Source: Alcanivorax sp. 1008
Lineage (GTDB): Bacteria; Pseudomonadota; Gammaproteobacteria; Pseudomonadales; Alcanivoracaceae
Direction of reading: 5' to 3'
Assembly (NCBI RefSeq): GCF_020667895.1
Contig: NZ_JAFMPS010000006.1
Location: 18,398-82,397 of the forward strand
Length of the DNA stretch: 64,000 bases
The stretch's first letter is position 1, and the number at the start of each line of letters is the position of its first letter. The position numbers and the translations under genes are program-made. The notes beneath the pieces are model-generated. The model worked only from the letters and a program-made list of their open reading frames with translations. It was not told where the DNA came from and made no database searches. This document shows, piece by piece, positions 54,323 to 64,000 of the stretch.

Positions 54323-54391
54323 CCGCTGGTCTAGCCAGCTGATTGTGCCGGTGTGACCGGGCGCAATCAGGTGCTACAATCCGCGCCGCGT

Positions 54392-54432
54392 GCCGGACGT
54401 TTGAGTCACCTCAGACGTCCGGCCCTTTTTTT
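54392..54432 (+). terminator. Rho-independent terminator after hflC
   Basis: GCCGGACGT (54392-54400) and ACGTCCGGC (54415-54423) form the stem and CCTTTTTTT follows. The hisZ start is 20 bases further. Confidence 0.85.
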
Positions 54433-54451
54433 GACTGAACGACGGACAGGC

Positions 54452-55627
54452 ATGAATCGCGAAGAACAGTGGTTGCTCCCCGACGGAGTCGAGGAAGTTC
54501 TGCCTGAGCGGGCGGCGGCGATTGAATCGCTGCGCCGTGAGCTGCTCGACCTGTTTGCCCGCTGGGGTTACCAGCTGGTGTTTCCGCCGTTGATCGAATT
54601 TCTTGATTCCCTGCTTAATGGCACCGGCCGTGATCTGGAGCGGGAAACCTTCAAGTTGACTGACCAGCAGAGCGGTCGTCTGATGGGCATTCGCCCGGAT
54701 ATTACCCCGCAGGTAGCGCGCATTGACGCCCACAGTTTGCGTCGTAGTGCGCCGACCCGGTTGTGCTATTGCAGCACCGCAGTGCGTACCCGCTGCCAGC
54801 CCGGCGGCTCGCGCACCCCTTACCAGATCGGTGTTGAACTGTTCGGCCATGCGGGCGTGCAGAGCGACGCAGAAGTGCTTGCCCTGATGCTGGACACGCT
54901 GGCGCTGGCTGGGGTCGCTCCGGTGACACTGGATCTGGGGCATGTTGGCATTTACCGGGCGCTGGTGCGTCGCGCCGGTCTGTCCGCTGATGATGAAGCA
55001 GCGCTTTCTGATATTTATCTGCGCAAAGCCCGTGATGAGCTTGATGCGTTCCTGTCCGAACTATCGTTGACCACCGAGCTGCGTGATGCGCTGGCGGCAC
55101 TGCCCTGGCTGGCGGGTGGTAGAGAAGTGCTGGCCGAGGCCCGCGAGGCATTAGCCCCCTTTGGAGCGGATGTGGTCAGTGCCATCGACGAGCTGGATGC
55201 GCTGGCGGCTTTTTCTGAGGCACGCTATCCCGCCGTGCAGTTGCACATTGATGCCGGCGAATTGCGCGGTTACCACTACCACACCGGCTGCCTTTTCGCT
55301 GCCTATGTGGATGGCGCCAGCGAGCCGGTTGCCAAGGGTGGTCGTTATGATCACATTGGCGAAGTGTTCGGCCGTGCCCGACCGGCCACCGGCTTCAGTG
55401 CCGACCTGCGGTTGCTCGCCAACGGTCGCCGCGCTTCTGTTGGCGGTGCCATCCTGGCTGAAGGCGACTGGCTGGAAAGCGCCTTTGCCGAGCAAGTGAA
55501 CAAATTGCGCAGTGACGGTGAAACTGTCGTTGTTGCTCTGCCGGGAGCGGATAATGACGCTCGCACATTGAGTTGTAACCGCCGGCTGATTAGCCAGTCC
55601 GGCAACTGGATCGTTGAACCCCTTTAA
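54452..55627 (+). CDS. hisZ: ATP phosphoribosyltransferase regulatory subunit HisZ
   Basis: 391 aa, HisRS-like class II fold (DxxxGRLMGIRPDITPQVARID, ...GGRYDHIG) without anticodon domain or HisRS active site. Regulates the short HisG enzyme of histidine synthesis. ATG 54452. HisZ presence implies a short-form hisG elsewhere. Directly upstream of purA. Confidence 0.92.
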   Translation: MNREEQWLLPDGVEEVLPERAAAIESLRRELLDLFARWGYQLVFPPLIEFLDSLLNGTGRDLERETFKLTDQQSGRLMGIRPDITPQVARIDAHSLRRSAPTRLCYCSTAVRTRCQPGGSRTPYQIGVELFGHAGVQSDAEVLALMLDTLALAGVAPVTLDLGHVGIYRALVRRAGLSADDEAALSDIYLRKARDELDAFLSELSLTTELRDALAALPWLAGGREVLAEAREALAPFGADVVSAIDELDALAAFSEARYPAVQLHIDAGELRGYHYHTGCLFAAYVDGASEPVAKGGRYDHIGEVFGRARPATGFSADLRLLANGRRASVGGAILAEGDWLESAFAEQVNKLRSDGETVVVALPGADNDARTLSCNRRLISQSGNWIVEPL

Positions 55628-56947
<1,320 letters not shown>

Positions 56948-56967
56948 CTCTGGTGGGTTTCAACGCA

Positions 56968-56999
56968 TTAAAAAAGGCGCCTATGGCGCCTTTTTTAAT
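56968..56999 (+). terminator. bidirectional terminator after purA
   Basis: TTAAAAAAGGCGCC / GGCGCCTTTTTTAA with a TAT loop; the flanking A and T runs let it act for both purA and the minus-strand small gene at 57020. Confidence 0.9.
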
Positions 57000-57019
57000 G
57001 GTGTCTGGGGCCATCCGCA

Positions 57020-57247
57020 TCACTTCTTACGGGTAATAATCACCAGTGCCCCAATGATGCCCAATACGATTACCGGGAATACCAACAGGTAGGGGCGGTT
57101 ATTCTGGGCCTGATTGGTCATGGGTGCCGGTGACGGTGGTGCTGCCGCTGCCGGGCCGGCCCATGCCAGTGTGGCTGCCATCAGCGCAGCACCGAGCAAG
57201 TGCTTCAGGGGGGGCGGGAGGGTCCTGCTTATTCTGAATTTATTCAT
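57020..57247 (-). CDS. small secreted/membrane protein, function unknown
   Basis: 75 aa. N-terminal signal-like helix (LLGAALMAATLAWAGPAAAA), a Pro/Asn-rich short linker (PPSPAPMTNQAQNNRP) and a C-terminal membrane helix (YLLVFPVIVLGIIGALVIITRKK) with basic tail. No family recognised. ATG 57247 used; TTG 57256 is a possible alternative. Confidence 0.45.
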   Translation of the reverse strand: MNKFRISRTLPPPLKHLLGAALMAATLAWAGPAAAAPPSPAPMTNQAQNNRPYLLVFPVIVLGIIGALVIITRKK

Positions 57248-57256
57248 TGATAACAA

Positions 57257-57626
57257 TGCCTTGTGGTCTTCTTGGGTGAGCTGGAAGGGGCCTCTGCCAG
57301 GCGCTCAGTGTGCCACAAAATCGGTTGCCTGACAGGATTTGAACAGGGGGGGGGATCCTGTTCGAGTTGGCAGTAGGTATGAGACCGCGTCTAATGTAAA
57401 AAGTTGATAAACGTCACATTCCTGAGTTAATGTCCTTCGGTCTAGTGGGTCCGCCGTCCCGCATCGTGTGCTGTGCACGATCATTTTGGATATGGCGGGC
57501 AGCTAAGGAAGCAATGTCCGGGATGGGCAGGAAACGGATTTTTCGTTCTCTACAAAGCCCCTGCACTCCCGAGATGTGTTGGAACTAATGATGGCAAGGC
57601 CTTGGCGCCAAGCTTTCGGGGGATTC
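57257..57626. other. intergenic region before the tpsB-like gene
   Basis: 370 bases without a clear gene. Includes a G9 run (57347-57355 region) between AACAGG (57342-57347) and CCTGTT (57357-57362), and an AT-rich stretch GTCTAATGTAAAAAGTTGATAAACG near 57393 that may hold the promoter. No RNA gene recognised. Confidence 0.4.
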
Positions 57627-59357
57627 ATGAGTAACAAAGCAATGATGCGGCCACTAGTGGCCGGCGTTTTGTCCGGTCTGATGATGATGTCATCGCAACT
57701 GCATGCGGAAGATACTCCGCTATTGGATCCCGGCGCTGAACAGCGTCAGTTTGAACAGGATCGCCCGGACACGCTTCGTCCTTCCCCCGAACTTCGCTTC
57801 GATATTCCTGATGAACCGGCCATGCGCGCGGTGGCGGACAAGAAGTTCGACGTCAGTGAATTTCTATTCCAGGGCAACACGGTTTTTCCTGCCGACGAGT
57901 TGTCAGGTCTGGTTGCTGACGTGCAGGGCACCATTACCTTTACCCAGCTGTTGGAAGCCACCTCCCGCATTACCAAGCACTACCGTGACGCCGGGTACAT
58001 TGTGGCCCGCGCTTACGTGCCCGAGCAGGCGGTTGAAAACGGTCAAGTGCGCATTGCCGTACTCGAAGGCGTGCTGGGTGCGATTAAGATTGAGGGCGAT
58101 TCGCCAATCTCCGAAGAGCGCGTGCGCGCACACATGCAGCGCCTGATAGATACCGGCATTGTTAATGAAGCGGATCTGGAATACGGCGCACTGCTGTTGA
58201 ATGACCTGCCCGGTCTTCGCGCTGAAGTGGCGCTGCGCCCTGGTGAGCGTACCGGAACATCAGATGTTGTTTTGAATGTCATTGATGAAGGTACTTTCGA
58301 CTTCTCTGTTGATTACAACAATTTCGGCTCGCCGGTTACTGGCGAGCATCGCCTTGGCATGGTTGCCGGGATTAATAATATTTTTGATGTGGGTGATCGA
58401 CTTACTTTCCGTCCCATGGTTTCAGATAGCGGCAATACTTTTTATGGTGCGCTGCACTATGAGATGCCAGTTTTTACTCCCGCGTCGCGCATTGGCCTGA
58501 GCTTCTCGCATTTGCTTTCTGAGCTTGGCGAAGAGTTTGAGAATCTAGAGATTGAAAATACCGCAACCACCATTAGCCTGTATGGCTCTCATGCCCTTGT
58601 GCGTAGCCGTGATCGCAATATCACCGGGCGATTAGCATTTGAAAGCCGAAACTTCGTTCGTGATTTCGGCGCGTCTTTTATTATTCCTGTGATCGAAGAA
58701 GCGGACTACGTTCTGAACATTCTTGATCTCGGTGTTTCCGGCGACTACCGCGATGACTTCCATGGTGGTGCAATCAGCACCTACTCCGCGTCATTGCGTT
58801 TCGGTTTGTCTGACGTAACCGCTGAAGAGGGCGGCTCTACTGTGCCGGGCAAGCCGCGCTTCGATGGCAAATTTTCATTGCTTAACTTTAGTGCCCAGCG
58901 CATTCAGAGACTGGCTCCTCTGTGGAGTGCCAGCGTTCGTCTTGACGGCCAGTTCAGTGGCGATGATCTGGATACTTCCGAGCGTATGAGCCTGGGCGGT
59001 CCGCAGGCGGTGCGTGCTTATCGTCCGTCTGAAGCGCTGGGTGATAGCGCCCTTATTCTTCAGTCTGAGCTGCGTCGCCAGTTGACCGGCCTGCAAGATC
59101 GTTACGAATGGCTAAACCGTGCAGAGGTGTACGGTCTTTTTGACATGGGTACATCTCAAGTCAACTCCACTCTTGCCATCAATGCTGATGATAGCTGGAC
59201 ACGAAATGGCGTCGGTGCCGGTATGCGCATCGCCGGCGGAAACTCTTTCTACGCAGACCTGACAGTGGCAACACGACTGGCAGATCGCGAGTCAGTTGTT
59301 GATCAGCCCGACGACAGCAAAGTGAATTATTGGCTGCAAATGATCTATTGGTTCTGA
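57627..59357 (+). CDS. two-partner secretion transporter TpsB (ShlB/FhaC/HecB family)
   Basis: 576 aa. Signal peptide to about residue 27 (SSQLHA), then POTRA domain(s) (about 65-200: KFDVSEFLFQGNTVFPADEL, then RAYVPEQAVENGQVRIAVLEG) and a C-terminal 16-strand beta barrel ending in W-F (YWLQMIYWF, typical outer-membrane end). Exports the TpsA exoprotein encoded next. GGGGGATTC upstream fixes ATG 57627. Confidence 0.9.
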   Translation: MSNKAMMRPLVAGVLSGLMMMSSQLHAEDTPLLDPGAEQRQFEQDRPDTLRPSPELRFDIPDEPAMRAVADKKFDVSEFLFQGNTVFPADELSGLVADVQGTITFTQLLEATSRITKHYRDAGYIVARAYVPEQAVENGQVRIAVLEGVLGAIKIEGDSPISEERVRAHMQRLIDTGIVNEADLEYGALLLNDLPGLRAEVALRPGERTGTSDVVLNVIDEGTFDFSVDYNNFGSPVTGEHRLGMVAGINNIFDVGDRLTFRPMVSDSGNTFYGALHYEMPVFTPASRIGLSFSHLLSELGEEFENLEIENTATTISLYGSHALVRSRDRNITGRLAFESRNFVRDFGASFIIPVIEEADYVLNILDLGVSGDYRDDFHGGAISTYSASLRFGLSDVTAEEGGSTVPGKPRFDGKFSLLNFSAQRIQRLAPLWSASVRLDGQFSGDDLDTSERMSLGGPQAVRAYRPSEALGDSALILQSELRRQLTGLQDRYEWLNRAEVYGLFDMGTSQVNSTLAINADDSWTRNGVGAGMRIAGGNSFYADLTVATRLADRESVVDQPDDSKVNYWLQMIYWF

Positions 59358-59457
59358 TCATTCGCTAGCAGAAAAAACACTAAATAATTTAAGAAAAACT
59401 GCGCTGTCACGGATTTCCGACATTCAGTCGGCTGGCAGACAAAAAGAGGCAAATGCC

Positions 59458-62400
59458 ATGAAACGGAAGATGGAAACCCTTCTCTCTGCTAACCGCCGCC
59501 TGAAGGTGCTAACGGCACCAACCTTGCTGGCCATGTCACTCAGTATGAGTGCCTATGCGGTAGACCTCCCTACGGGGGAGGATATTACCCATGGTGATGC
59601 AGACATCTTCCGCGATACGGATTCGCTGACTGTGGATCAGCATTCCTCGGACCTGGTGATTAACTGGGACGATTTTAGTATTGCCTCGGGTAATACCGTT
59701 AATTTCCTGCAGCAAAAAAGCGACATAGTGCTGAACCGGGTGGTGGGTGATAACCCTTCCAACATCTTTGGTTCCATCAATGCCGGCGGTCAGGTTTTTC
59801 TGATCAACCAGTCAGGCATTTTGTTCGCGCCGGGTTCCCGTGTTGATGCAGCTGGCCTCGTTGCATCCACGCTGGACATGGCGGATGAGGATTTCCTCTC
59901 TGGCAACTACCTGTTTGAAGGGGTAGGTGGCGACGTTATTAACCAGGGCGAGCTGGTGGCTGCTGAAGGTGGCTATGTGGCTATGTTCGGTCGTCAGGCT
60001 GTTAACGAAGGCATCATTAGTGCGCGCCTTGGTTCTGTTGCGCTGGCCTCCGGTGATCGTATCGCCATGGATTTTACCGGCGACGGTTTGATTCGCTTGG
60101 AAGTAGATAGTGCCGTTGTCGATGGCATGGTCTCCAACCACAACCTGATTTTTGCTGATGGCGGCCGCGTTTACATGACCGCCAGTGCTGCTGGCGATCT
60201 GGCTGCCACCGTGGTGAATAACGAAGGCATTATCGAGGCGAGCAGTGTTGAAGAGCGCGATGGCAAGGTTTTCCTTGTTGCCAGCGGCGGCAGCATTGAT
60301 TCCTCGGGCCGCATTGATGTTGCCGGCGAAGGCAGCGTTGGTGGTGGTGAGGTAACGCTGGATGCTGACGGCACTACCATCGTCAGCGGTGAAATTGATG
60401 CGCGCTCGGGTAGCGACGGTGGCCAAGGCGGCTCTGTCAAAGTGCTGGGTGATCTGGTTGGTTTGGCCGCCGGCGCAGACATTAATGCTTCTGGCGTTAA
60501 TGGCGGTGGCGAAGTATTGGTAGGCGGCGATTTCCAGGGTGCGAATGCAGAGGTACGCAATGCCTCGCGCACCTTTATTGCCGGTGATGCGAGCATTCGC
60601 GCCGATGCGCTGGATCAAGGTGACGGTGGCAGGATCATCGTTTGGGCCGATGACATTACCCGCTACTACGGCCAGATCAGCGCGACCGGTGGCGCCAACG
60701 GCGGCAACGGTGGTTTTGCCGAGGTATCCGGCAAGAATCTGCTGGGCTTCTGGGGCACTGTCGACCTGAGTGCGGCTTACGGCGATATCGGCACCTTGCT
60801 GCTGGATCCGGATAACCTGACCATTATCGCATCGGCCGGAGAGGTCGACGACGCGGCTCTTGTAGATGACGTGATTGCGTTTGGTGAAGGGTCGCCCGGC
60901 GATTTTACGATTTCAAATAGTGTTCTTAACGCCGCGACTGCGGACATCCTCCTTCAGGCCAACCTTGATATTACGGTCAATGGTGCCATTGATATGGCTC
61001 CAAGCCTGACCATGGAGGCGGGTCAGGATGTTTTCATTAACCAGAGCATTGAAACCGATGGCGCGCTCACAGTTCTTGCTAACCGGAACATTGTCGTCGG
61101 AGCCAACCTGACCACTAATGTTGGCGGGCTGGGAGGCGATCTGATTCTGAACTCGGATCGCAATGATGGTCAGGATGGCGCGATCGAGGTGAATGGCGCG
61201 ACTCTCTCAAGTAATGGTGGGGATATCATTCTGGGTGGCGGTTCTGCTGATCCGCTTACCGGTTATGCTTACGGCAATCTCACCGTCGGCACCCGCGGTA
61301 TCTACATCTTTGGCGGCGCTTCGCTGAACTCCGCTGGTGGGGATATTTCTCTGCGTGGCCAGAGTGCCACGACCAGCCTAGCCGCCATCCCCGCCTACGG
61401 GGTTTCCGTCAATGGTGCCGTGGATAGCGGCGCCGGCACTATCACTATAAACGGCATCAGTAATGGTCAGGCGGGCGCTAATTCGCAGGGCGTCGAGCTT
61501 ACTGGTGGCGGTTCACTGACTTCTGCTAACGCTACGGCTAGCGCGATCACCATAGATGGTCAGGTTCAGGCCGGAGGGGGCAATACCTTTACCTCATTGG
61601 GCGTCAATCTTGATGGCAGCGTGCAGACCACAAACGGTGGCGGCATCAGTATCACCGGCACCGCTGCAGCAACCACCGACCCCTCCTTCGCAGATGGCAT
61701 TCTGGTGCAGGCTAATGGTGATATTGATTCCGGGGCCGGCGACCTGACTTTTAATGGCACTTCTGCTTCTGGCTCTGGCGTGCACCTGAGCGCCGGCTCG
61801 GTTTCTGGCGAGGGCAGCGTGTCCATTACCGGCACCACATCGGCCACAGGCACAGTGGCCACCTCTCAGGCCGGGGTGAAATTCAGCGGCGCAGGAACCC
61901 GGTTGAGTACGGCCACGGGCGACGTGGTTGTTACCGGCACCAGCAACGGCGGCAGCTACTCGCAGGGAGTCCTGGTTAACGGCGCTACCGTGCAGACCAC
62001 AGGTAGCGGCACTCTGACGTTCAATGGGATTCATAACTCCCCGTCTCTTCTGAGTACTTGGGGCATGGGCTTGATTAATGCTGCCAACATACAAAGCACA
62101 GCGGCCGGCGGCGGGGATATCACCATCAATGGCGACAGTGAGGACTGGGGTCTTGTTCTGCAGGGCGCATCGCAGATTACCTCCAATGGTGGCGCCATCA
62201 ACATCAACTCCCAGTGGTCCAGTGGCGCTAACGTCAGTGGTGTCTATCTGGATGGCGGCAGTACAGTTGACGCAGGAGCTAATGGTTCCATCGACTTGGC
62301 CCTAGATGGCAACTTGCAGTTTGTCGATGCGGCGTCTTCTTTCGCCGCAGCCGGTGGAACACTGGCTATTCGCCAGTTTACCAGCGGCAACACAATCGGC

Positions 62401-64000
62401 CTTGTTCCGAGCCTGCCTGCTGCTTTCGATGTGAATCTTACCATTGGCCAGTTCGGCGCCAACTTTACCGATGGCTTCTCGCAGATCACCGTGGGCGACA
62501 CCAACACGGGCGATATTACAGTGGGTGCTTTTGCTACCACAGACATCAATGATCCGCTGGCGTTCTCTACAGGCTCGAATCTGATTGTCGCTGGCGCTCT
62601 CGATGTAGACGAGAACCTGACCGGCTCCGCAGACGGTAATGTGGAAATTAATCAGGCCATTACGTCTACCGCCGATATCAGCCTTACCGCCGATGCCGAA
62701 GATGATGGCACGGGCGACCTCATTTTTGGTGCCAGCGGTTCAGTGTCCGGTGCCGCTGTCGATCTGTCTTCAGGCGAGTCGCTTGAGCTGGGCAATGTGA
62801 CGGCGACCGGCACGCTGGATATAACCACCTCCGGGGACGCCATTTCCCAGCAGGGCGGCACTGCTATCACTGCCACCGGTCTCACCACCGTTGATGTGGG
62901 TACTGGCGCCAGTGTCTCCCTGAACGGTACTTCTAACGACTTCGGCAGCGTCTCTCTTGTTAATGTTGGCGCCAACAATGTCTCCGTCTTTGACGCTAAC
63001 GAAATCACTGTATCCGGCAATGCCTTCCTTCTTGATGTGACCGGTACGGAGATCATCCTTGGCGGCGGCTCTTACAATATTATTAACGCCCGTGCTTCAA
63101 CTTCCGTGGAGCAAGCGGCTGCATTGGCTGCCCAATTCACCAATATCTATGCCACTGCGGCAAACGTTGATACCACGCTTAACCTGCCAGGAAACGATTT
63201 CGGCGCCGTGACATTGTTTGAAACCGGCGTTGGCAGTACGCATCGCAATGTCGCATTCGATGATGATACCGGGAATATGAATATTATCGGTACCACGGGG
63301 GGTGCGACATCATTGACGGCTAATTCTGTCGGCGCTCTGGATTTGAGAGGTGGTACCTTCGGTACCCTAAGCGCCACCGGTGGTAAGATTACACAGGTAT
63401 CTCCCGGTGCTCCATTGGTCGTAACCGGCACTTCAAGCCTAAACAGCGCTGGCACCATCAATCTGACGCTGGCCAATAACGATTTTGGTGGGGCGATCAC
63501 GGTGACGGCCGGCGGCAACACTGCGATCACCAACAGCGCAGCCCTGAGTCTGCAAGGCACGGTGACCGGCACCCTGAACGCCACGGCGACCACCGGTGGC
63601 ATCACCGACAGCGGCGCGCTGAGCGTGACCGGTGACGTGACCCTGAACGACGTGGCGCTGGCGGGTATCACGCTGGACACGCTGGAAGCGGACAGCAATG
63701 TGATCATCACTGCCGGTGGCGACACCGCGATCACCAATGATGCGGCCCTGAATCTGGAAGGCACAGTGACTGGCACCCTGGACGCCACGGCGACCACCGG
63801 TGGCATCACCGACAGCGGCGCGCTGAGCGTGACCGGTGACGTGACCCTGAACGACGTGGCGCTGGCCGGCATTACGCTGGACACGCTGGAAGCGGACAGC
63901 AATGTGATCATCACTGCCGGTGGCGACACCGCGATCACCAATGATGCGGCCCTGAATCTGGAAGGCACAGTGACTGGCACCCTGGACGCCACGGCGACCA
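59458..64000 (+). CDS. filamentous haemagglutinin-like exoprotein (TpsA), 3' end beyond window
   Basis: First 1,514 codons, open to the window end. Extended signal peptide (cleavage after SAYA, about residue 34). TPS secretion domain follows: DLVINWDDFSIASGNTVNFLQ, DIVLNRVVGDNPSNIFGSI, and the NxxG motif as NQSGI (117-121). Then a long beta-helix of Gly/Thr/Ser/Asn/Asp-rich repeats. From 63523 on the DNA is in near-perfect 204-bp tandem repeats (68 aa). RBS AGAGG upstream. Downstream of its transporter, so tpsB-tpsA operon. A large adhesin or contact-dependent toxin carrier; which cannot be judged without the C-terminus. Confidence 0.88.
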   Translation, partial: MKRKMETLLSANRRLKVLTAPTLLAMSLSMSAYAVDLPTGEDITHGDADIFRDTDSLTVDQHSSDLVINWDDFSIASGNTVNFLQQKSDIVLNRVVGDNPSNIFGSINAGGQVFLINQSGILFAPGSRVDAAGLVASTLDMADEDFLSGNYLFEGVGGDVINQGELVAAEGGYVAMFGRQAVNEGIISARLGSVALASGDRIAMDFTGDGLIRLEVDSAVVDGMVSNHNLIFADGGRVYMTASAAGDLAATVVNNEGIIEASSVEERDGKVFLVASGGSIDSSGRIDVAGEGSVGGGEVTLDADGTTIVSGEIDARSGSDGGQGGSVKVLGDLVGLAAGADINASGVNGGGEVLVGGDFQGANAEVRNASRTFIAGDASIRADALDQGDGGRIIVWADDITRYYGQISATGGANGGNGGFAEVSGKNLLGFWGTVDLSAAYGDIGTLLLDPDNLTIIASAGEVDDAALVDDVIAFGEGSPGDFTISNSVLNAATADILLQANLDITVNGAIDMAPSLTMEAGQDVFINQSIETDGALTVLANRNIVVGANLTTNVGGLGGDLILNSDRNDGQDGAIEVNGATLSSNGGDIILGGGSADPLTGYAYGNLTVGTRGIYIFGGASLNSAGGDISLRGQSATTSLAAIPAYGVSVNGAVDSGAGTITINGISNGQAGANSQGVELTGGGSLTSANATASAITIDGQVQAGGGNTFTSLGVNLDGSVQTTNGGGISITGTAAATTDPSFADGILVQANGDIDSGAGDLTFNGTSASGSGVHLSAGSVSGEGSVSITGTTSATGTVATSQAGVKFSGAGTRLSTATGDVVVTGTSNGGSYSQGVLVNGATVQTTGSGTLTFNGIHNSPSLLSTWGMGLINAANIQSTAAGGGDITINGDSEDWGLVLQGASQITSNGGAININSQWSSGANVSGVYLDGGSTVDAGANGSIDLALDGNLQFVDAASSFAAAGGTLAIRQFTSGNTIGLVPSLPAAFDVNLTIGQFGANFTDGFSQITVGDTNTGDITVGAFATTDINDPLAFSTGSNLIVAGALDVDENLTGSADGNVEINQAITSTADISLTADAEDDGTGDLIFGASGSVSGAAVDLSSGESLELGNVTATGTLDITTSGDAISQQGGTAITATGLTTVDVGTGASVSLNGTSNDFGSVSLVNVGANNVSVFDANEITVSGNAFLLDVTGTEIILGGGSYNIINARASTSVEQAAALAAQFTNIYATAANVDTTLNLPGNDFGAVTLFETGVGSTHRNVAFDDDTGNMNIIGTTGGATSLTANSVGALDLRGGTFGTLSATGGKITQVSPGAPLVVTGTSSLNSAGTINLTLANNDFGGAITVTAGGNTAITNSAALSLQGTVTGTLNATATTGGITDSGALSVTGDVTLNDVALAGITLDTLEADSNVIITAGGDTAITNDAALNLEGTVTGTLDATATTGGITDSGALSVTGDVTLNDVALAGITLDTLEADSNVIITAGGDTAITNDAALNLEGTVTGTLDATAT
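63523..64000 (+). repeat. 204-bp tandem repeats in the tpsA-like gene
   Basis: Equivalent GCGATCACCAA... points occur at 63523, 63727 and 63931, a period of 204 bp (68 codons). The second and third units are nearly identical; the first is more divergent. They run to the window end. Confidence 0.9.

Noticed and set aside
57342..57362. tRNA-like look of the GATTTGAAC ... TTCGAG stretch near the G-run
   Set aside because: No cloverleaf can be drawn; it is only a short inverted repeat around a G-run.
59812..60618. 268-codon minus-strand open frame
   Set aside because: Antisense to the TPS domain of the tpsA-like gene, which has a proper RBS, signal and motif.
63147..63992. 281-codon open frame on the minus strand with repeated VPVTVPSRFRAA segments
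   Set aside because: Mirror of the 204-bp repeats of the tpsA-like gene; the repeats keep the reverse frame open.

Overview
The window looks like chromosome of a free-living, probably marine gammaproteobacterium. Gene order runs fimX, serB, psd, rhodanese, rsgA, orn ... queG, nnr, tsaE, amiB, mutL, miaA, hfq, hflX, hflK, hflC, hisZ, purA, which is the order known from Pseudomonas. A lone P450, a sterol-desaturase-like enzyme, AraC regulators and an MpaB/DUF2236 oxygenase suggest an Alcanivorax-like, lipid- or hydrocarbon-using relative. That taxonomic placement is inference; the gene order is read directly from the sequence.

Layout. 1-7.6 kb: small metabolic and envelope genes (YjdM, a DUF2057 lipoprotein, a Kunitz-domain lipoprotein, a glyoxalase-II-like hydrolase, a P450, a protein with two pilin-like domains, an alpha/beta hydrolase, a sterol desaturase-like enzyme and a divergent AraC regulator). 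7.6-13.1 kb: an AT-richer block of small minus-strand genes separated by integron attC sites, without an integrase gene in view (an orphan cassette array, or CALIN). It is interrupted by a decayed IS3-family element and an intact IS110-family element. 13.1-15.7 kb: EF-P with EpmA and EpmB, its lysylation enzymes. 15.8-19.8 kb: a PilZ-like protein and FimX (c-di-GMP, type IV pili). 19.8-26.7 kb: serB, an AhpA-like sensor, psd, a sulfurtransferase, rsgA, an SDR and orn.

26.6-43.2 kb is an accessory stretch between orn and queG. It holds a MEST-like hydrolase, a D-aminoacylase-type amidohydrolase, a YbjQ/YbjQ/M48 operon, a LysE exporter, an AraC/MpaB divergent pair, MOSC and VF530 proteins, a large secreted M19-like protein, and a second orphan cassette array (39.3-43.1 kb) carrying a relic of the same IS3 element. 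43.2-57.0 kb is the conserved queG to purA superoperon. 57.6-64.0 kb is a two-partner secretion locus: a TpsB transporter and the first 1,514 codons of a filamentous-haemagglutinin-like TpsA that runs off the window and begins 204-bp tandem repeats.

The most interesting system is the IS110 element. Its 5' non-coding region folds like a bridge RNA, and its first large loop carries a stretch complementary to the conserved attC core CTTGTTA. The element sits exactly in such a core, which suggests RNA-guided targeting of integron cassette sites. Two attC sites 29 kb apart are nearly identical, linking both arrays to one integron lineage.
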